DNA of 64,000 nt, taken from assembly GCA_964017125.1 (NCBI GenBank), contig OZ024911.1:39421917-39485916 (forward strand), read 5' to 3'. The position numbers were made by a program, and so were the translations under genes. Shown one piece after another: positions 1 to 12,859 of this stretch. The stretch comes from Flabesymbios commensalis (lineage: Eukaryota > Annelida > Polychaeta > Terebellida > Flabelligeridae). The number at the start of each line of letters is the position of its first letter. Position 1 is the first letter of the stretch. Below the pieces are notes generated by a model. That model saw only the letters and a program-made list of their open reading frames with translations, searched no databases and was not told where the DNA came from.

Positions 1-411
1 CGTACAAAAACAATGTATTAAAAGTCACCATTGACTTGGTATTTAGCGCTTACAGGGAGACAATATTGAATTACAAACGAAATCTGTATATTTCCATCCG
101 CTTAGAGGTAGACCACAACATACACACTGACAAAGGATGAATCTTTGAAATCATTTTTTTTTTCGGGTGAGCAGCCTAGCAGAACAAGGGATCAATTCTG
201 CTCACAATTGTGCAAAGGTGTAATTGTAAAGGTGATATTAATATACAGTATTGATAAAGTACACAGGTAATACATGATATTTGGTTTACTGTATGTGTAA
301 GCCTTGCGCTGTGATTCTGGGTCAGGCCTGGATGACATTTACTCCATGTGATTATAATATACACTGGCTCGATACTGGCCCACCATCGTGAACATTACAT
401 ACACCTGATAT

Positions 412-518
412 CCCAGCAAATACGAGATGTTGACCCAAAGTTGGGCTAATGTTGGCCCAACGTCGTAGACGCTGGGCCAACATTAGCCCAGCATTGGTCA
501 ACGTCTCGTGTTTGCTGG
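412..518. repeat. Group A foldback MITE
   Basis: Palindrome of about 107 bp with ends CCCAGCAAATACGAGATGTT and CTCGTGTTTGCTGG. The centre contains CGTCGTAGACG. Both arms carry the copy-specific word GGGCTAATGTTGG or its complement. No coding capacity. Confidence 0.85.
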
Positions 519-804
519 AACATCTCAGTTTTCAGATCACACTAAGTGTTCGCCGAATTTAATTCAGATCCGATGAAGTGAAACAATTTTGATCTTGATA
601 ATAATAACTAGTGTTCAAACATCCAATACGAGCTGTTCAACCTCTGTAGTTTTATCAAGGACATGTTTTTATGTTGAGCAAGCGTAGCAGGAGATGGTCT
701 AACATTATACCATCCACTGGTTGTAGATCATTGATATTTCAATCTACTGAGACTCAATCACTTTGTGGCAAAACATCTACTAAAACAGCCAATGCAACGG
801 ATAC

Positions 805-913
805 CCCAGATAAACAGGAGACGTCCACCAATGTTGAGTTGATCTTGGGCCAGCGTAGTAGACGCTAGGCCAATGTCAAGCCAGCATTGTGTCTACGTCT
901 CCTGTTTGCTGGG
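805..913. repeat. Group A foldback MITE, diverged
   Basis: Ends are CCCAGATAAACAGGAGACGT and ACGTCTCCTGTTTGCTGGG, with the centre GCGTAGTAGACGC. The inner parts of the arms are more diverged than in other copies. The short open frames across it are by-products of the repeat. Confidence 0.75.
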
Positions 914-961
914 TGCTCACAGTGAATACTACATTGTGACTAAGATCAAATCAGTATTCAC

Positions 962-1091
962 GGTCCGTACTCTCGTGCAAGTTACGATATATCGTAGGTT
1001 CTCGATTGGTCGAGATGGCCATCTCGACCGGCCATCTCTCGACCAATCAGAACACTACGACATATCGTAACTTGTACGACAATACGGACCC
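962..1091. repeat. Group F palindromic element
   Basis: Inverted repeat with ends GGTCCGTACTCTCGTGCAAG and CTTGTACGACAATACGGACC. The arms share TTACGATATATCGTAG and a central GGTCGAGATGGCCATCTCGACC. A second, cleaner copy lies at 14898-15017. No open frame of note. Confidence 0.8.
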
Positions 1092-1879
1092 AGTAATTCA
1101 GACAGAATACTGTAAGTGGAATTAGTCTATTAGTATTTCAGCTTGCAATGATATGTAAAATATTTGAATCATAGAAATAAAATTCGTGAACTGAAATTTG
1201 TGGCTAATTAATTCAGTTGATCACTGGACATTCCGATGGGAGAGTCTTTAATATTTTTAATGTCCAAGTATACATGAACATAGAAAATACCCAACAATAC
1301 AACTACAAGTTTATGTATTGAGAAGAGAGTATTAAACAATGTAGCTTACACTTTTATTGGCTTTTCTTCTTCCGTTTGGCGTTAACATCCCTGTAAAAAC
1401 AATATTGTAGACACAAATGACACACATACAGCTTACAGCGTGAGTATTATACAGTGAGTAAAAGCATTATTATATCTTATTCTAATAGAAAAAATATATC
1501 TAAACTTTTCATTACATATCAGGTTATGTCATCCTATGAGATGAAAGGGTAGCAAATCTTTATTCCTGATATATGTAATAGATTCGTTTCCACAAAACAT
1601 ACCATTCCAAGCCATCTATATCGATCTGATGCAACCAAACGCTCATATTTGCTGCTAACTTTAGATGCATGATCCTCTGGTTGTAGTAGGACCAAAATAG
1701 TATACCTTTAGTTACCTGATATTATTCTTTCATCCACTTCAAGTTGTTTTCGGATTATAAACGACTACCGCGACCGCGTGTTCAAAAGGTTAACCAGCAA
1801 CTAGGAGACGTTGAATAAATGTTAGCACAATATCGGTCGCGCTCTGCATGCTGGCTCCCCACCAACGTCCCTAGTTAGT

Positions 1880-1970
1880 CAGCACAATACACTGACCCAA
1901 TGGTGGTTCAATGTTGGCTCAACGTCTGCGACGCTGGCCCAACATTGGGTCAGTGTATCATGTTTGTTGG
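1880..1970. repeat. Group A foldback MITE
   Basis: Arms are ACACTGACCCAATG and CATTGGGTCAGTGTATCATG around a CAACGTCTGCGACGCTGG centre. The flanking 1790-1870 contains a further degraded group A arm (AGGAGACGTTGAATAAATGT), so two insertions may lie side by side. Confidence 0.75.
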
Positions 1971-2201
1971 TTAGCTATATAACCTCGTTTTCATAAAACC
2001 CCATCTGCACTGTGAATTTACATGTATGCTGCAATCCCCATATCAAAGTGAATAAAAAAAGCTCAGAAATATTGATGTGGCTTATACAATAATAATATTT
2101 AGTCTACTAAAAATATGATAATTGGTGCATAAATGCAGCATGAGTGATGGAAGGGTTGAGCTGAAATTGGTTGACCTTCTGATGTGTGCTGGGTATAGTG
2201 C

Positions 2202-2298
2202 CCCAGTAAACACAAAACATTTGTATAACATTTATACAACGTCTGCGACGTTGGCCCAACATTGTATAAATATTATACAAATGGTTTGTTTTTACTGG
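2202..2298. repeat. Group A' foldback MITE
   Basis: Ends are CCCAGTAAACACAAAACATT and TTTGTTTTTACTGG. The arms carry TTTGTATAACATTTATACAA and its complement around CGTCTGCGACGTTGGCCC. It shares the central core with group A but has different arms. It directly adjoins the group E copy at 2300-2362. Confidence 0.85.
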
Positions 2299-2299
2299 A

Positions 2300-2362
2300 A
2301 CTGCCCTTCTGCAAAGCCAAAATGCAGTAAATGTTACTGTCTCTAAGCTTTGCAGAGCAGTA
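2300..2362. repeat. Group E foldback element, short copy
   Basis: Begins ACTGCCCTTCTGCAAAGCC and ends GCTTTGCAGAGCAGTA, with an AATGCAGTAAATG / TTACTGTC core. On the minus strand it begins about 12 nt past the 5' splice site of exon E (donor GT at 2375-2374). Confidence 0.75.
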
Positions 2363-2375
2363 CAGTGTTACTGAC

Positions 2376-3029
2376 CTCCACGTTGTACTAGGAGGGCGGC
2401 GGCGTCACCACGTGTACACTCCTTCAGGATCTGGACCACCTCGGCGTGAGGCAGGTCTTTTACCTTGATGCTGTTAATCTCCAGCAGGATGTCGCCCTCA
2501 GACAGGGTCTTACAGCGCGGCCTGTCCAGTATCTGCTTCACTTTCTGGCCGTAAGCACTGTCAGCTATCGTGAACCCAAACCCCATGGTGCCCTTCACAA
2601 TGTGCACGTAGAATAACTCCGGGCGGGAGGAGCTGGGCTCCTGTAATGAGGGCTTGTCGTGTGTAGTCCGCTGCTCGTGCTTACCGCCGCCGCCGCTGCT
2701 CCACGGTGCGTTATGGGGCTCCATCACGCTGCTGCCGGTGGAGCTACCACTGAGGTCTGGCAGGGACTTCATGCTCCTCTGGGTGTGGTTCAGCCCCTGA
2801 CTGCCCGCAGATACGCTGGACGTGTTGTGCGGCGCAGTCTCCGGCAGCGTCACCGCCACCGTGGTCACTATTTCCGTGTTTGGGTCGTCCGGGTCGAAGG
2901 GCAGGGGGTATCCTCGGCAGATCTCCAGTACTACCTGCTCCCCTATAGGAATACCCTGGAACATGTTGACCACATCCTGGTGCGAGAACCCCAGTACACA
3001 CTTGTTATAAACGTACACCAGTACATCAC
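2376..3029 (-). CDS. MAGI: MAGI exon E: PDZ1 second half, linker, PDZ2
   Basis: Internal coding exon of 654 bp. MAGI proteins are scaffolds at tight junctions and synapses that bind C-terminal tails of membrane proteins through PDZ domains. The acceptor is a TTTCAG ending at 3030 and the donor is GAG|GTCAG at 2376. Translation opens with the end of PDZ1 (DVLVYVYNKCVLG..), then GYPLPFDPDDPNTE, a near-invariant MAGI signature following PDZ1. A linker of about 90 residues rich in Ser, Gly, Pro and His follows. PDZ2 then starts near FYVHIVKG, with the carboxylate-binding loop GFGF, the ADSAYGQKVKQILD stretch and an end at LLVQRGG. It starts and ends in phase 1, so its first two bases complete the Gly codon split with exon D. 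The plus-strand frames over it are shadows. Confidence 0.95.
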
Positions 3030-3219
3030 CTGAAACAGGGGGTCACAATGATCGATAATAGTGTAGTGCAAAAGCAAGCAGAGGTAACTGCCTTCTTGAA
3101 AAATTAGCAGTTACTGCTGTTTGCTTTTGTTATATTTCGGCAGTGCAAACCCAGCAAACAGTAGCAACTGCGTATTGAAAAGTAAGGAGTTATTGTCCGA
3201 CGAAACTATAGAAATATAA

Positions 3220-3325
3220 CACAGCAAATACTTGACATTGACCATTCGTTGGTTTAATGTTGGACCAGCATCCCACACGATGGACCAACACTAAAACAAC
3301 TTCGGGTCAATGTCTCTTTCCGCTT
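3220..3325. repeat. Group A foldback MITE, diverged
   Basis: Ends are CACAGCAAATACTTGACATT and GGGTCAATGTCTC. The inner arms TTTAATGTTGGACCA and TGGACCAACACTAAAAC surround a disrupted centre. Confidence 0.65.
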
Positions 3326-3848
3326 GTATTATCCTCCATACACCACCACAGAACACATAATGAAAAACATTGTATCACAAAGCATCTCTTACGATTGCAA
3401 TATCTATATAATTATGCCTTTTGTTTTACAATCGCTGGTAATTTAGTTTTATTACAAATATTTTATATAATTGCATCACAAACACACTTTTCAAAAAACT
3501 TCAAAAATACCAACTAGTATCAGAAGGAAAGTTTACATAACACTTCCCCTGGAACCTACCGGATCGTTTAAATATGTCGTACGCTCCGCTCCAAGAAATT
3601 ATTTAATGATATTTTGGTGTAAGGTATAATGAGGAAGGATCCACGTACTGGAACCTTTCCCTATTATAGCGTACAACAAAAATAACTAAGAATTATCTTA
3701 CATCAAGCTGTATGTTTAGACTATACTGTGATATATACGCCTGGTAATACACTTTGCCTACGTGAGTCTGACGTGATATACTAAATTATTGTTATCAGGC
3801 ACGCTCCACGACACACTCCGCTATCTCTAGTCATACCTGGTAGTAAAC

Positions 3849-3917
3849 AACGCTCTGTAAAGCCAAAAAAACAGTAACTGCTTACTTGTAACTGCATTTT
3901 GGCTTTGCACGGCAGAA
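3849..3917. repeat. Group E foldback element
   Basis: Left side GCTCTGTAAAGCCAAAA, core ACAGTAACTGCTTACTTG, right side TTTTGGCTTTGCACGGCAG. It appears to lack part of one internal arm. Confidence 0.7.
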
Positions 3918-4183
3918 TATTTCTACATGTGCCTGGCGAGCGTGCGCCAAGCTAAATGAAGACGTTAGGTAAAGGCTGGTTCAACAGTGGTCAGCGCTGA
4001 TGCAGTGGCTTTTCAGATTAGCCGTAATCTCAGCGCTGACTGTGGTCAACTGTCACTCAAGTGTTATCAAGGAAATTCAATAGAGATTCAATTTCTTTAA
4101 TATTATGTTACTTTCAGCTGCTACGTGATCGGACGAGTGGAACTGATAGTCATCAGTTAATGTAGAGGTTGTCAGCCCTTTAA

Positions 4184-4415
4184 TCCTTGCTGTGCTGAAT
4201 AGTTCATTTCTATTTTTCATTCATTTCAAGCTGGAATGGCTAACGCAATTTCCGGCTTCAGATGACTAAAAATATATTATTTATGAAAAATTGACGTATC
4301 GCAAATTTAACTATTTGGTGAACCGAGTATCTACCACAAAAATTATAACAATTTCATTGCCATTTTATATGAATTTGATTGTAACAGTATATATGCGAGC
4401 CTAGCACGACAAGGG
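4184..4415. repeat. TTAA-type non-autonomous element with hairpin
   Basis: The left end CCTTGCTGTGCTGAATAG and right end GAGCCTAGCACGACAAGGG are imperfect inverted repeats. A hairpin at about 4213-4272 uses CATTTCAAGCTGGAATGG against a TTTCCGGCTTC arm. It resembles the elements at 35066-35331 and 47209-47654, which carry the same hairpin type. Its flanks are no longer clean TTAA. Confidence 0.55.
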
Positions 4416-5229
4416 TCAATGCTAAATATATTATATGTATAGTAGATTTTAAAAAAATGGTTCATTTAAAAAACCGCGTGTCCCTAAGCCGCATGCTTTG
4501 TCAAATCACGATACCACATAGCTGCCAAATATTTGGTGTCACCCCAAAACGTGTCACGCTGCCAGAAATGTATCAGTGATGTTGGAAGCTTTACAACTAA
4601 ACCACTTGTATTACGTAGTCCACCAAGATCAATCATAATTAACACTCGCGACACGTGGGCCGCAATCACACATTCTCAAGCAAGTGTAAATATATACAAA
4701 TAAAATAATCCCTGATATTGATAAAATAAGCTGGTCATGACCACTGCTGTATAATTATTATCTTTTTTTGTAATTAAATTTAATCTATTTGAAGCAAGAA
4801 AACGAGCGAGCAAACGATTTTTCCAATGAAACTAGACAGAAATATCTTATCCAGCATTATGAGTCAGTCGCTAATTCACAGCAATCAGTGACGGTACAAT
4901 GGACAAATCTCTGCACAAACAAAGAATTGTTGAGTGAGACCATAGATCTACACAGCAAGTGTGTCAGAAATACATAATGTATTTATGCATTTATGATAGA
5001 GTGAATATATCTATTAAATAGCACAACCAGCTTCTGTCATATTTAAATAAATTAAAGATAAACTGTGTAAGAGAACCACCCATTCCACACGGGATAAAAT
5101 AAAATAGGTCACCATAGAATTAATCGCGAATTTTGTAAAAAAGTACATTAGGTAAGGTGTTATACAAAAATTTGATAAAACACGAACTTGTATATAATTG
5201 AAAAAAATTAACAGCTTTTTCAATTCTCA

Positions 5230-7341
<2,112 letters not shown>

Positions 7342-7412
7342 GTTTTCCTTCTTTGGCCATTCTCTTCGCTTGCTCCACGGGGTTCACATACTGCGTCTTT
7401 CTGTTCACGTGA
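7342..7412 (-). CDS. MAGI: MAGI exon C: end of WW2
   Basis: Coding exon of 71 bp. The acceptor is TTTTCAG ending at 7413 and the donor is AAAAC|GTAAGT at 7342. It encodes HVNRKTQYVNPVEQAKRMAK followed by EGK. This matches the end of the second WW domain of MAGI proteins (vertebrate HINRRTQFENPV). As in vertebrate MAGI, the second signature Trp of the WW fold is replaced by an aromatic residue (Tyr here). The first base completes the Asp codon split with exon B, and the last base starts a Pro codon shared with exon D. Confidence 0.92.
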
Positions 7413-7551
7413 CTGAAAACAACCAATCACAAATGCTCACCTCATATTTTTTCCAGCGCGGGCAATCAAGATAAACACTTTTTTTTAACTCCTACATTAC
7501 ACCTTTAAATGTGTATTGTTTGAAGATGATATTGCTGACACAATGACCAGC

Positions 7552-9779
7552 TTAACCCTTAAAGCGCTGAAATATGTTTGTATAAATCAAGAGAACAAAG
7601 GGTTCTTTTCAATTTGAAATCATCATAAATGCCTTAGTTAGCTCTCTCCGCTTCAATTGAATACCTATGTTATGTGTCTACGGCCGCTACAAACATTTTA
7701 ATACTTGTGCAAGACCGTCGTGATGTATGCAACATTGTGCCAGTTTTATTTTGTTGTGTTGGCTGCCAAAATAAAATATAAAGTGAAACCCCTAATATGA
7801 TCCATGCATACAATAACACATTGAATCTAGCTGTATTTATTGGTCATATTGTGGGGAAATCTATTCATGGAATGTAGCCAGGCGGCAATATTCAATCGTG
7901 ATGTATGCAACATCGTTGTGACACTAGTTTTGAACTTTAGAAAAACTTGAGCCTCTCTCCTGTCAGTAAATATTTTTTTTAATATACTCTCTATTCTATC
8001 AAGTTAATGCCCTCGATTTATCTTCAAAAGTAGAATAATTTCAATCCGCTAGCTTCTTGTCTTTCTGAAAACTGTTGATACAAGCGTGATGTATGCAACA
8101 TATTTACCGTGATGTATGCAACGGTCTGTCAACATGCCAAAAAGAAGGAGCAATTAAATTGGAAATGTAGAATATTTTCATGCACTTTTTTTTTTAAATT
8201 ATGTATGATAGTTATGAAGTTAAAACTGGAAACACTGCCACGCATTTAGCACATGGTTATGTCGCCATAACAACTACAGCACATTTCAAAATTATATATT
8301 ATAATACCATAAATTTATATAAATGTTTACATAAATAGATGGCCAGATTCCCGATATATAATCTTCTGTGTTGTTAAATTAGTTAGAAATCAATGTCTCC
8401 TTTTAACATTCAAATTATGTAAAATATTGGTATGATCAATAGTACTGATAACTTTCAATAGAAATACATAGATCTCTCTGTGATACCAGTTTAGACAATA
8501 TGTAGAACAGCATTCTGTTAACTATCGGTCGCTGTATAAATTACATATCACCCCTGCGAAAGAATTGTTAAAGATTTCACTCACAGACAGCAGCAATCAT
8601 GTTTGTGATGACAAAAATGAAATGTTTTGTGATAATTAATCCCATCTTGTGTAATATAATACCTATATTACACACAGTTCATAGTTGGGTGCATTTTTTG
8701 CAACATAAATTGATGTTTACAATAGATAAAGATGGAAGCTAGCTAATATTGAATCTATTTTTTTCTTCTTTTTTTTAGGGGGGGGGGGGGGGCGTTTGGA
8801 GGTTCATCAAAATGACTTGTCTTTGCTGGAAATATATTTAAGATATTCTATGGTTTTCTAATAACACCATACTTATCAAACATAATATTTAACATGCAAT
8901 TAATTTATAAAACGAGATTTTAATCAAATCTAGCCATTCCACATGTTCCACCCCAGATTAACATGAAATTATTAAATTATACCAAAAATCTTCTGAAATA
9001 TAAAATATAATTTAGAAGACCTTCTATCACTAATAAGATATATTCTAACGCGTCTATGCAATCAAATATACTTCTAAAGAGAATCACATTAATTTTATGA
9101 CGCTCCTAAATAACATTGTAAACGTTTGTTAAGTTTCATATTTTTCAATGAAATTACATGTTGCGTACATCACAATCCTGTTGCGTACATCACGAATTCA
9201 TCTTTGTGCGGTAGTTCCCAGCTTAACTAATTATACAAATGTTATAGCATTTGTACATAATATGGGTTATAGGAAACTTGTTACTTTAATAAAAATATAT
9301 TGAGAATATTCACTGGAAATTTTTCATAATAAAATAAATTACATTTTTTAGTGATGTACGCAACGTTGCATACATCACGACACTTAAATCTCTGAATAAA
9401 CCAAACGTTCAAGACATTTTTTTGTTTTCTTTGCATAGCATCAAAGCATACCTTCCCATGGTCACCTAGTATCCTTGAACTAAGTAAAATAATTCAGATA
9501 ATAATTTTTCATCAACATTGAAAATACCTATCATTTTGAAGGAAAAAATAGTAAAAAATTACCACTAGGTGGCGCTGTGAATATATATTATTAATATTAG
9601 CCAGAATAAATAAATTCATACAAAAACTTTTGAGCAAAGTTGTTATTTGTCTAACAACAGAGTTAATCTTGTGTTTGCATGGTTTAAAATTCCATGGTTT
9701 TGCCCACTTACAATGCGGTGATCGACTTTAGACCTCATATTCTGGCGTCTCAAGTCGATCCCCGTGCTGTAAGGGCTAA
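7552..9779. repeat. Group C TTAA element split by 2 kb insertion
   Basis: The left part (7552 to about 7703) matches group C: TTAA, CCCTTAAAGCGCTGAA, CAATTTGAAATCATCATAAA, and TACCTATGTTATG with CTACGGCC. The group C hairpin (GATCGACTTTAGAC ... CAAGTCGATCCCCG) and its right end TGTAAGGGCTAA reappear only at about 9707-9779. The intervening 2.0 kb is absent from the other group C copies, which fits an insertion. The right part could instead come from a separate copy. Confidence 0.6.
7719..9379. mobile_element. Non-autonomous element with iterated 15-nt motifs
   Basis: The motif CGTGATGTATGCAAC occurs in direct orientation at 7719, 7897, 8085 and 8108. The inverse form GTTGCGTACATCACG occurs at 9160, 9180 and 9365, and one forward copy at 9351 makes a palindrome at 9351-9379. 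Clustered motifs at both ends of a 1.66 kb AT-rich interior with no open frame look like transposase-binding repeats of a non-autonomous DNA transposon. The family is unknown. The interior contains a run of 15 G at 8778-8792. Confidence 0.6.
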
Positions 9780-10353
9780 CATCCATTTGAGATCAGAATT
9801 TCCAACCCCCTGAAGTTGTGGATCGCAGTAGGTGGGTAAAAACTACTGCCATTTGGTTAATTTAAGTTCAAACATTTGCTGGTTCAACAAACATTTCACG
9901 CATAAGAACCTCGTTATTTCACATGAAAATCAATAAGGTATTATATTTATAATTATGTACTAATTAACTAATGTTTCTTATAACTGTATACATTTATCTC
10001 ACGAATGATTCAGTCAACATCTATCAAACACTTACAGCCATTGTGACAAAGTTGTATCAGCGTTGAGCCAATGTTTGAAAATTATTTTCATTACAAACAT
10101 GTAGGTTGGCTGGCAAGATAACGCAGCCTAATAGAAAGGTCACATTGTGATTAAAAGAACGTATCTTCCACTTCGCAAAGTGACAGATACATCTCTGCGA
10201 ATAGATACACACAGAATAAATTAGGGAAAACCTTTGGATATGTAGATATTACACGTGGATCACCATTATTATGCAGTGTACGACTCATTATATACAATCA
10301 CAAGTATAGATGATCACGCTAGTAGACAATATATGACTCATTCTTTTAACCCT

Positions 10354-10600
10354 TTAACCTTTAAAGTGCTGAATTAATTTGTAAAAAAACATCGCAACCA
10401 AAGGTTTTTTTCAATTTGAAATCATCATAAATGGCTTAGTAGCTCTTTCCGATTCATTTGAATACCTATGTTATGAGTCTACGGCCATTATAAATAGTTT
10501 TACTCTTACAGTGCGGGGATCGACTTTAGTCGTCAGAATCTGACGTCTACAGACGTCAGATTCTGACGACTAAAGTCGATCCCCGCGCTGTGAGGGTTAA
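10354..10600. repeat. Group C TTAA element, complete
   Basis: TTAA on both sides; left end CCTTTAAAGTGCTGAATT and right end CCGCGCTGTGAGGGTTAA. The interior has CAATTTGAAATCATCATAAA and a long perfect hairpin built from GATCGACTTTAGTCGTCAGA and its complement around GACGTCTACAGACGTC. The TTAA flank and CCCTT-type ends resemble piggyBac-derived MITEs. Confidence 0.8.
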
Positions 10601-11356
10601 ACCCTCATGATCTCTCAAATCACCATTTTGCAACTATGGAAAAAACACTAGTTTCTTATATCTGAGGTATTTAGAAGGACAGTTTTCATGAAACTATCTT
10701 AGCAATATACAACACATTTTTTTTAACTTGTCACCCATTTCATGTTCCAATTGCTCAAGTCAACTCCAGCTTCAACAGTATAACATCTCCCAAATTAAAA
10801 TATTTGATTAAATGAACATTTACAAAAACGTATCAGTATCAGGGGCCCTTCCTCAGTGAAATTTTAGCTTCAAAACGTATATATTGGCCTAGCCCGACAA
10901 GGATTAACATAATTGCAAATATATATCGCAGACAGAATAATAACTGGGTTACCAATTCAATCGACCAGAATACGTTTTATAAACATTAATCTGCTGTGTG
11001 AATGATATGAATCCCATTATTATGACTACCTGAATAGAAAGGCTTTTTCTCACTGCGTAGTTAAGTGGCAGATATCGTCGTGAATTTAATCATGAGATAT
11101 GATCTTTCAGTTACGGATTACATAGAAATATCAAGTTATTTTTGAGGTTAAGATAACTAATCGACAATGACGCATAATTATAATGTCACTCGTCTGGTTT
11201 AGTTCTTACAGAGACACATAATAGACGTACGTCTAGCAGCTTAACAATAAATATTTTGGTTGACATTTTAAAGGTCCCTCGCCATGTTCAATCGCACGAT
11301 AAATACCGTCAGGCACGAATATAATTTTGAATACGTATTTAGAACACATATACAAC

Positions 11357-11443
11357 ATATCGTCCCCTTGGAGTTAGAAGGTGTTAAACTGCCACTTTAC
11401 AAAGTGGTAGTTTAACACCTTCTAACTCCAAGAAGACGATATT
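11357..11443. repeat. Isolated long hairpin
   Basis: Arms TTGGAGTTAGAAGGTGTTAA and TTAACACCTTCTAACTCCAA surround CCACTTTACAAAGTGG. Outer bases ATATCGTC and GACGATAT extend the pairing. No other copy recognised in the window. Confidence 0.75.
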
Positions 11444-11484
11444 ATCATGTTACATACTGCTCTGCAAAATTGGGCGCCCCGACA

Positions 11485-11731
11485 TTAACCCTTACAACGC
11501 TGAATAGTTTTTTGTATAAATCATGTAAATCATGGGAGATCAAAGGGTTATTTCAATTTGAAATCGTCATAAATATCTTAGGTCTTTCCGCTATCATTGA
11601 ATACCTATGTTATGGGTCTACGGCCATTATAATGTTTTAATTCTTTCAGTGCGGGGACCGTCTTCAGAATCTGATGTCCATAGACGTATGATTCTGACGT
11701 CTAAAGACGGTCCCCGCGCTGAAAGGTTTAA
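11485..11731. repeat. Group C TTAA element, complete
   Basis: TTAA flanks; left end CCCTTACAACGCTGAATAG and right end CCCGCGCTGAAAGGTTTAA. It carries the group C hairpin based on GGGGACCGTCTTCAGAATC with a few mismatches between the arms. Confidence 0.8.
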
Positions 11732-11887
11732 GCAAACATAACATAGTATGATAAACATGATGTCTTTACTTGATTACAGAGTTAATGTTTGTGAAGTAAG
11801 CAGTTACTGGCAGTTTGCTGAGGTTAAATCACCAGATAAATCACCAGATTTGCAAATGTTTGATCTCCAATTAAACAAATATGAGCA

Positions 11888-11957
11888 TTTTTCACCCGAT
11901 TGAAGCTGTGGATTGTATCTCGGTAGCGAGACACAACTTCAAGTGGGTGAAAATTTA
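11888..11957. repeat. Group B hairpin module
   Basis: Arms TTCACCCGATTGAAGCTGTG and CACAACTTCAAGTGGGTGAA with an inner CTCGGTAGCGAG loop. The surrounding TTAA element is incomplete and abuts the group C copy at 11977. Confidence 0.7.
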
Positions 11958-11976
11958 AATATGATAATGTAGTGCT

Positions 11977-12229
11977 TTAACCCTTACAGCGCGGGGATAG
12001 ACTTTAGACATCCGAATCTGACGTCTGTAAACGTCAGATTCTGACGTCTAAAGTCCATCCCCGCACTGAAAGAGTAAAACTCTTTATAATGATCGTAGAC
12101 CCATAACATAGGTACTCAAATGAATCAGAAAGAGCTAAACAAGACATATATAATATGGTGGCTTCGAATTGAATAAAACCCTTTGGTCTCCATGGTTTAT
12201 ATTAAAATATTCAGCGTTTTAAGGGTTAA
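11977..12229. repeat. Group C TTAA element, inverted orientation
   Basis: TTAA on both sides. The hairpin (GCGGGGATAGACTTTAGAC) is at the left and the TTCAGCGTTTTAAGGGTTAA end at the right, so it is inverted relative to 11485-11731. It keeps CATAACATAGGTA, the complement of the group C internal block. Confidence 0.8.
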
Positions 12230-12379
12230 ATATTTAGAATACATTTAAATTCGTCATCATTAGGCATCTTACATTTCATAAAACGCACTTCATTCCGCTT
12301 GAAGCGATACACCACTCGCAGCTGGTAGCCAAAACAAAACATAGCACTGGGAGTCCATTTATTATTGAATCTGAATCCC

Positions 12380-12592
12380 CTCAACCCTTTAACAGCTAAA
12401 TTATTCAATTTGAATCTTCACCCACTTGAAGTTGTGCCTCGCTGACGCGATCCACAACTTCAAGTGAGTGAAAATTATTCAGATTTGACAAAATGGAGGT
12501 TAACTCTTTTTAAATTTTACTTTAATGTGGTACTTAATGTGCTAATAAAAAATGAAAACCCGAATATATGCGGCATCGGCGGTTTAAGGGTT
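12380..12592. repeat. Group B TTAA element
   Basis: Left end CAACCCTTTAACAGCTAAAT and right end CGGCGGTTTAAGGGTTAT. The hairpin at 12415-12475 is built from CACCCACTTGAAGTTGTG and its complement. It matches 38937-39182 in reverse orientation. Confidence 0.75.
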
Positions 12593-12801
12593 ATTTAGTG
12601 GGGAATAACATGTATCAAACTCACTACTCGTCATGAAAGCGTTAATCGTTTCATATAGATCAATTGTTATAATGAAAATTACAGTGGATAAGATGGCTAA
12701 TTAATTTAAATTTTAAGTCATAACATATAAATAATATTGGTTTTCAACATTTTCAGATTTCAAATGTAATGATAAACACTCAAAATGAGAGATATACTTA
12801 C

Positions 12802-12859
12802 TCGATGAAGTAGGTGCCATAATGTGGATCTTCTACCTTTTCCCAGCCGTAGGGTAACT
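12802..12859 (-). CDS. MAGI: MAGI exon B: first half of WW2
   Basis: Short coding exon of 58 bp. The acceptor is TTATTACAG ending at 12860 and the donor is ATCGA|GTAAGT at 12802. It encodes [20 protein letters not shown] with the first Glu and last Asp codons split. This is nearly identical to the start of the second WW domain of vertebrate MAGI2 ([20 protein letters not shown]). WW domains bind proline-rich motifs. It needs one base (G) from the exon upstream, and exon A supplies exactly that. Confidence 0.93.

Larger units (their letters stand above)
1..2375 (-). other. Partial MAGI intron downstream of exon E
   Basis: This is the intron that follows exon E on the minus strand; its 3' end lies outside the window. 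I see no coding exon in it. It holds group A foldbacks (412-518, 805-913, 1880-1970), a group F palindrome (962-1091), a group A' copy (2202-2298) and a group E copy (2300-2362). Near 170-191 there is a right-end sequence resembling the TTAA-type element at 4184-4415. The stretch 1100-1790 is AT-rich and unassigned. The next MAGI exon (PDZ3 region) would lie beyond the left edge. Confidence 0.6.
7413..12801 (-). other. MAGI intron between exons B and C
   Basis: A GT-AG intron of about 5.4 kb with no further exon seen. It is filled by a nested TTAA-type composite (7552-9779) holding an iterated-motif element (7719-9379). It also has two complete group C elements (10354-10600, 11485-11731), one inverted group C (11977-12229), one group B (12380-12592) and a hairpin (11357-11443). 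The stretch 10605-10913 may be a mosaic TTAA element: its left end is like group D, and its right end CCTAGCCCGACAAGG is like 4184-4415. The stretch 9780-10345 has only a group B half-hairpin near 9800-9840. Confidence 0.7.

Noticed and set aside
671-868. Many short open frames with RRRRWPN-like peptides (for example 671-868, 17059-17351, 22433-22663, 29540-29771, 44113-44436) suggesting a small protein family
   Set aside because: They are translations of the CGTCTACGACG-type centre and arms of group A palindromes, occur on both strands of the same copy, and have no shared start or codon bias.
2659-3033. Plus-strand frames across exon E
   Set aside because: Shadows of the GC-rich MAGI exon on the minus strand; the minus frame matches PDZ domains and has proper splice sites.
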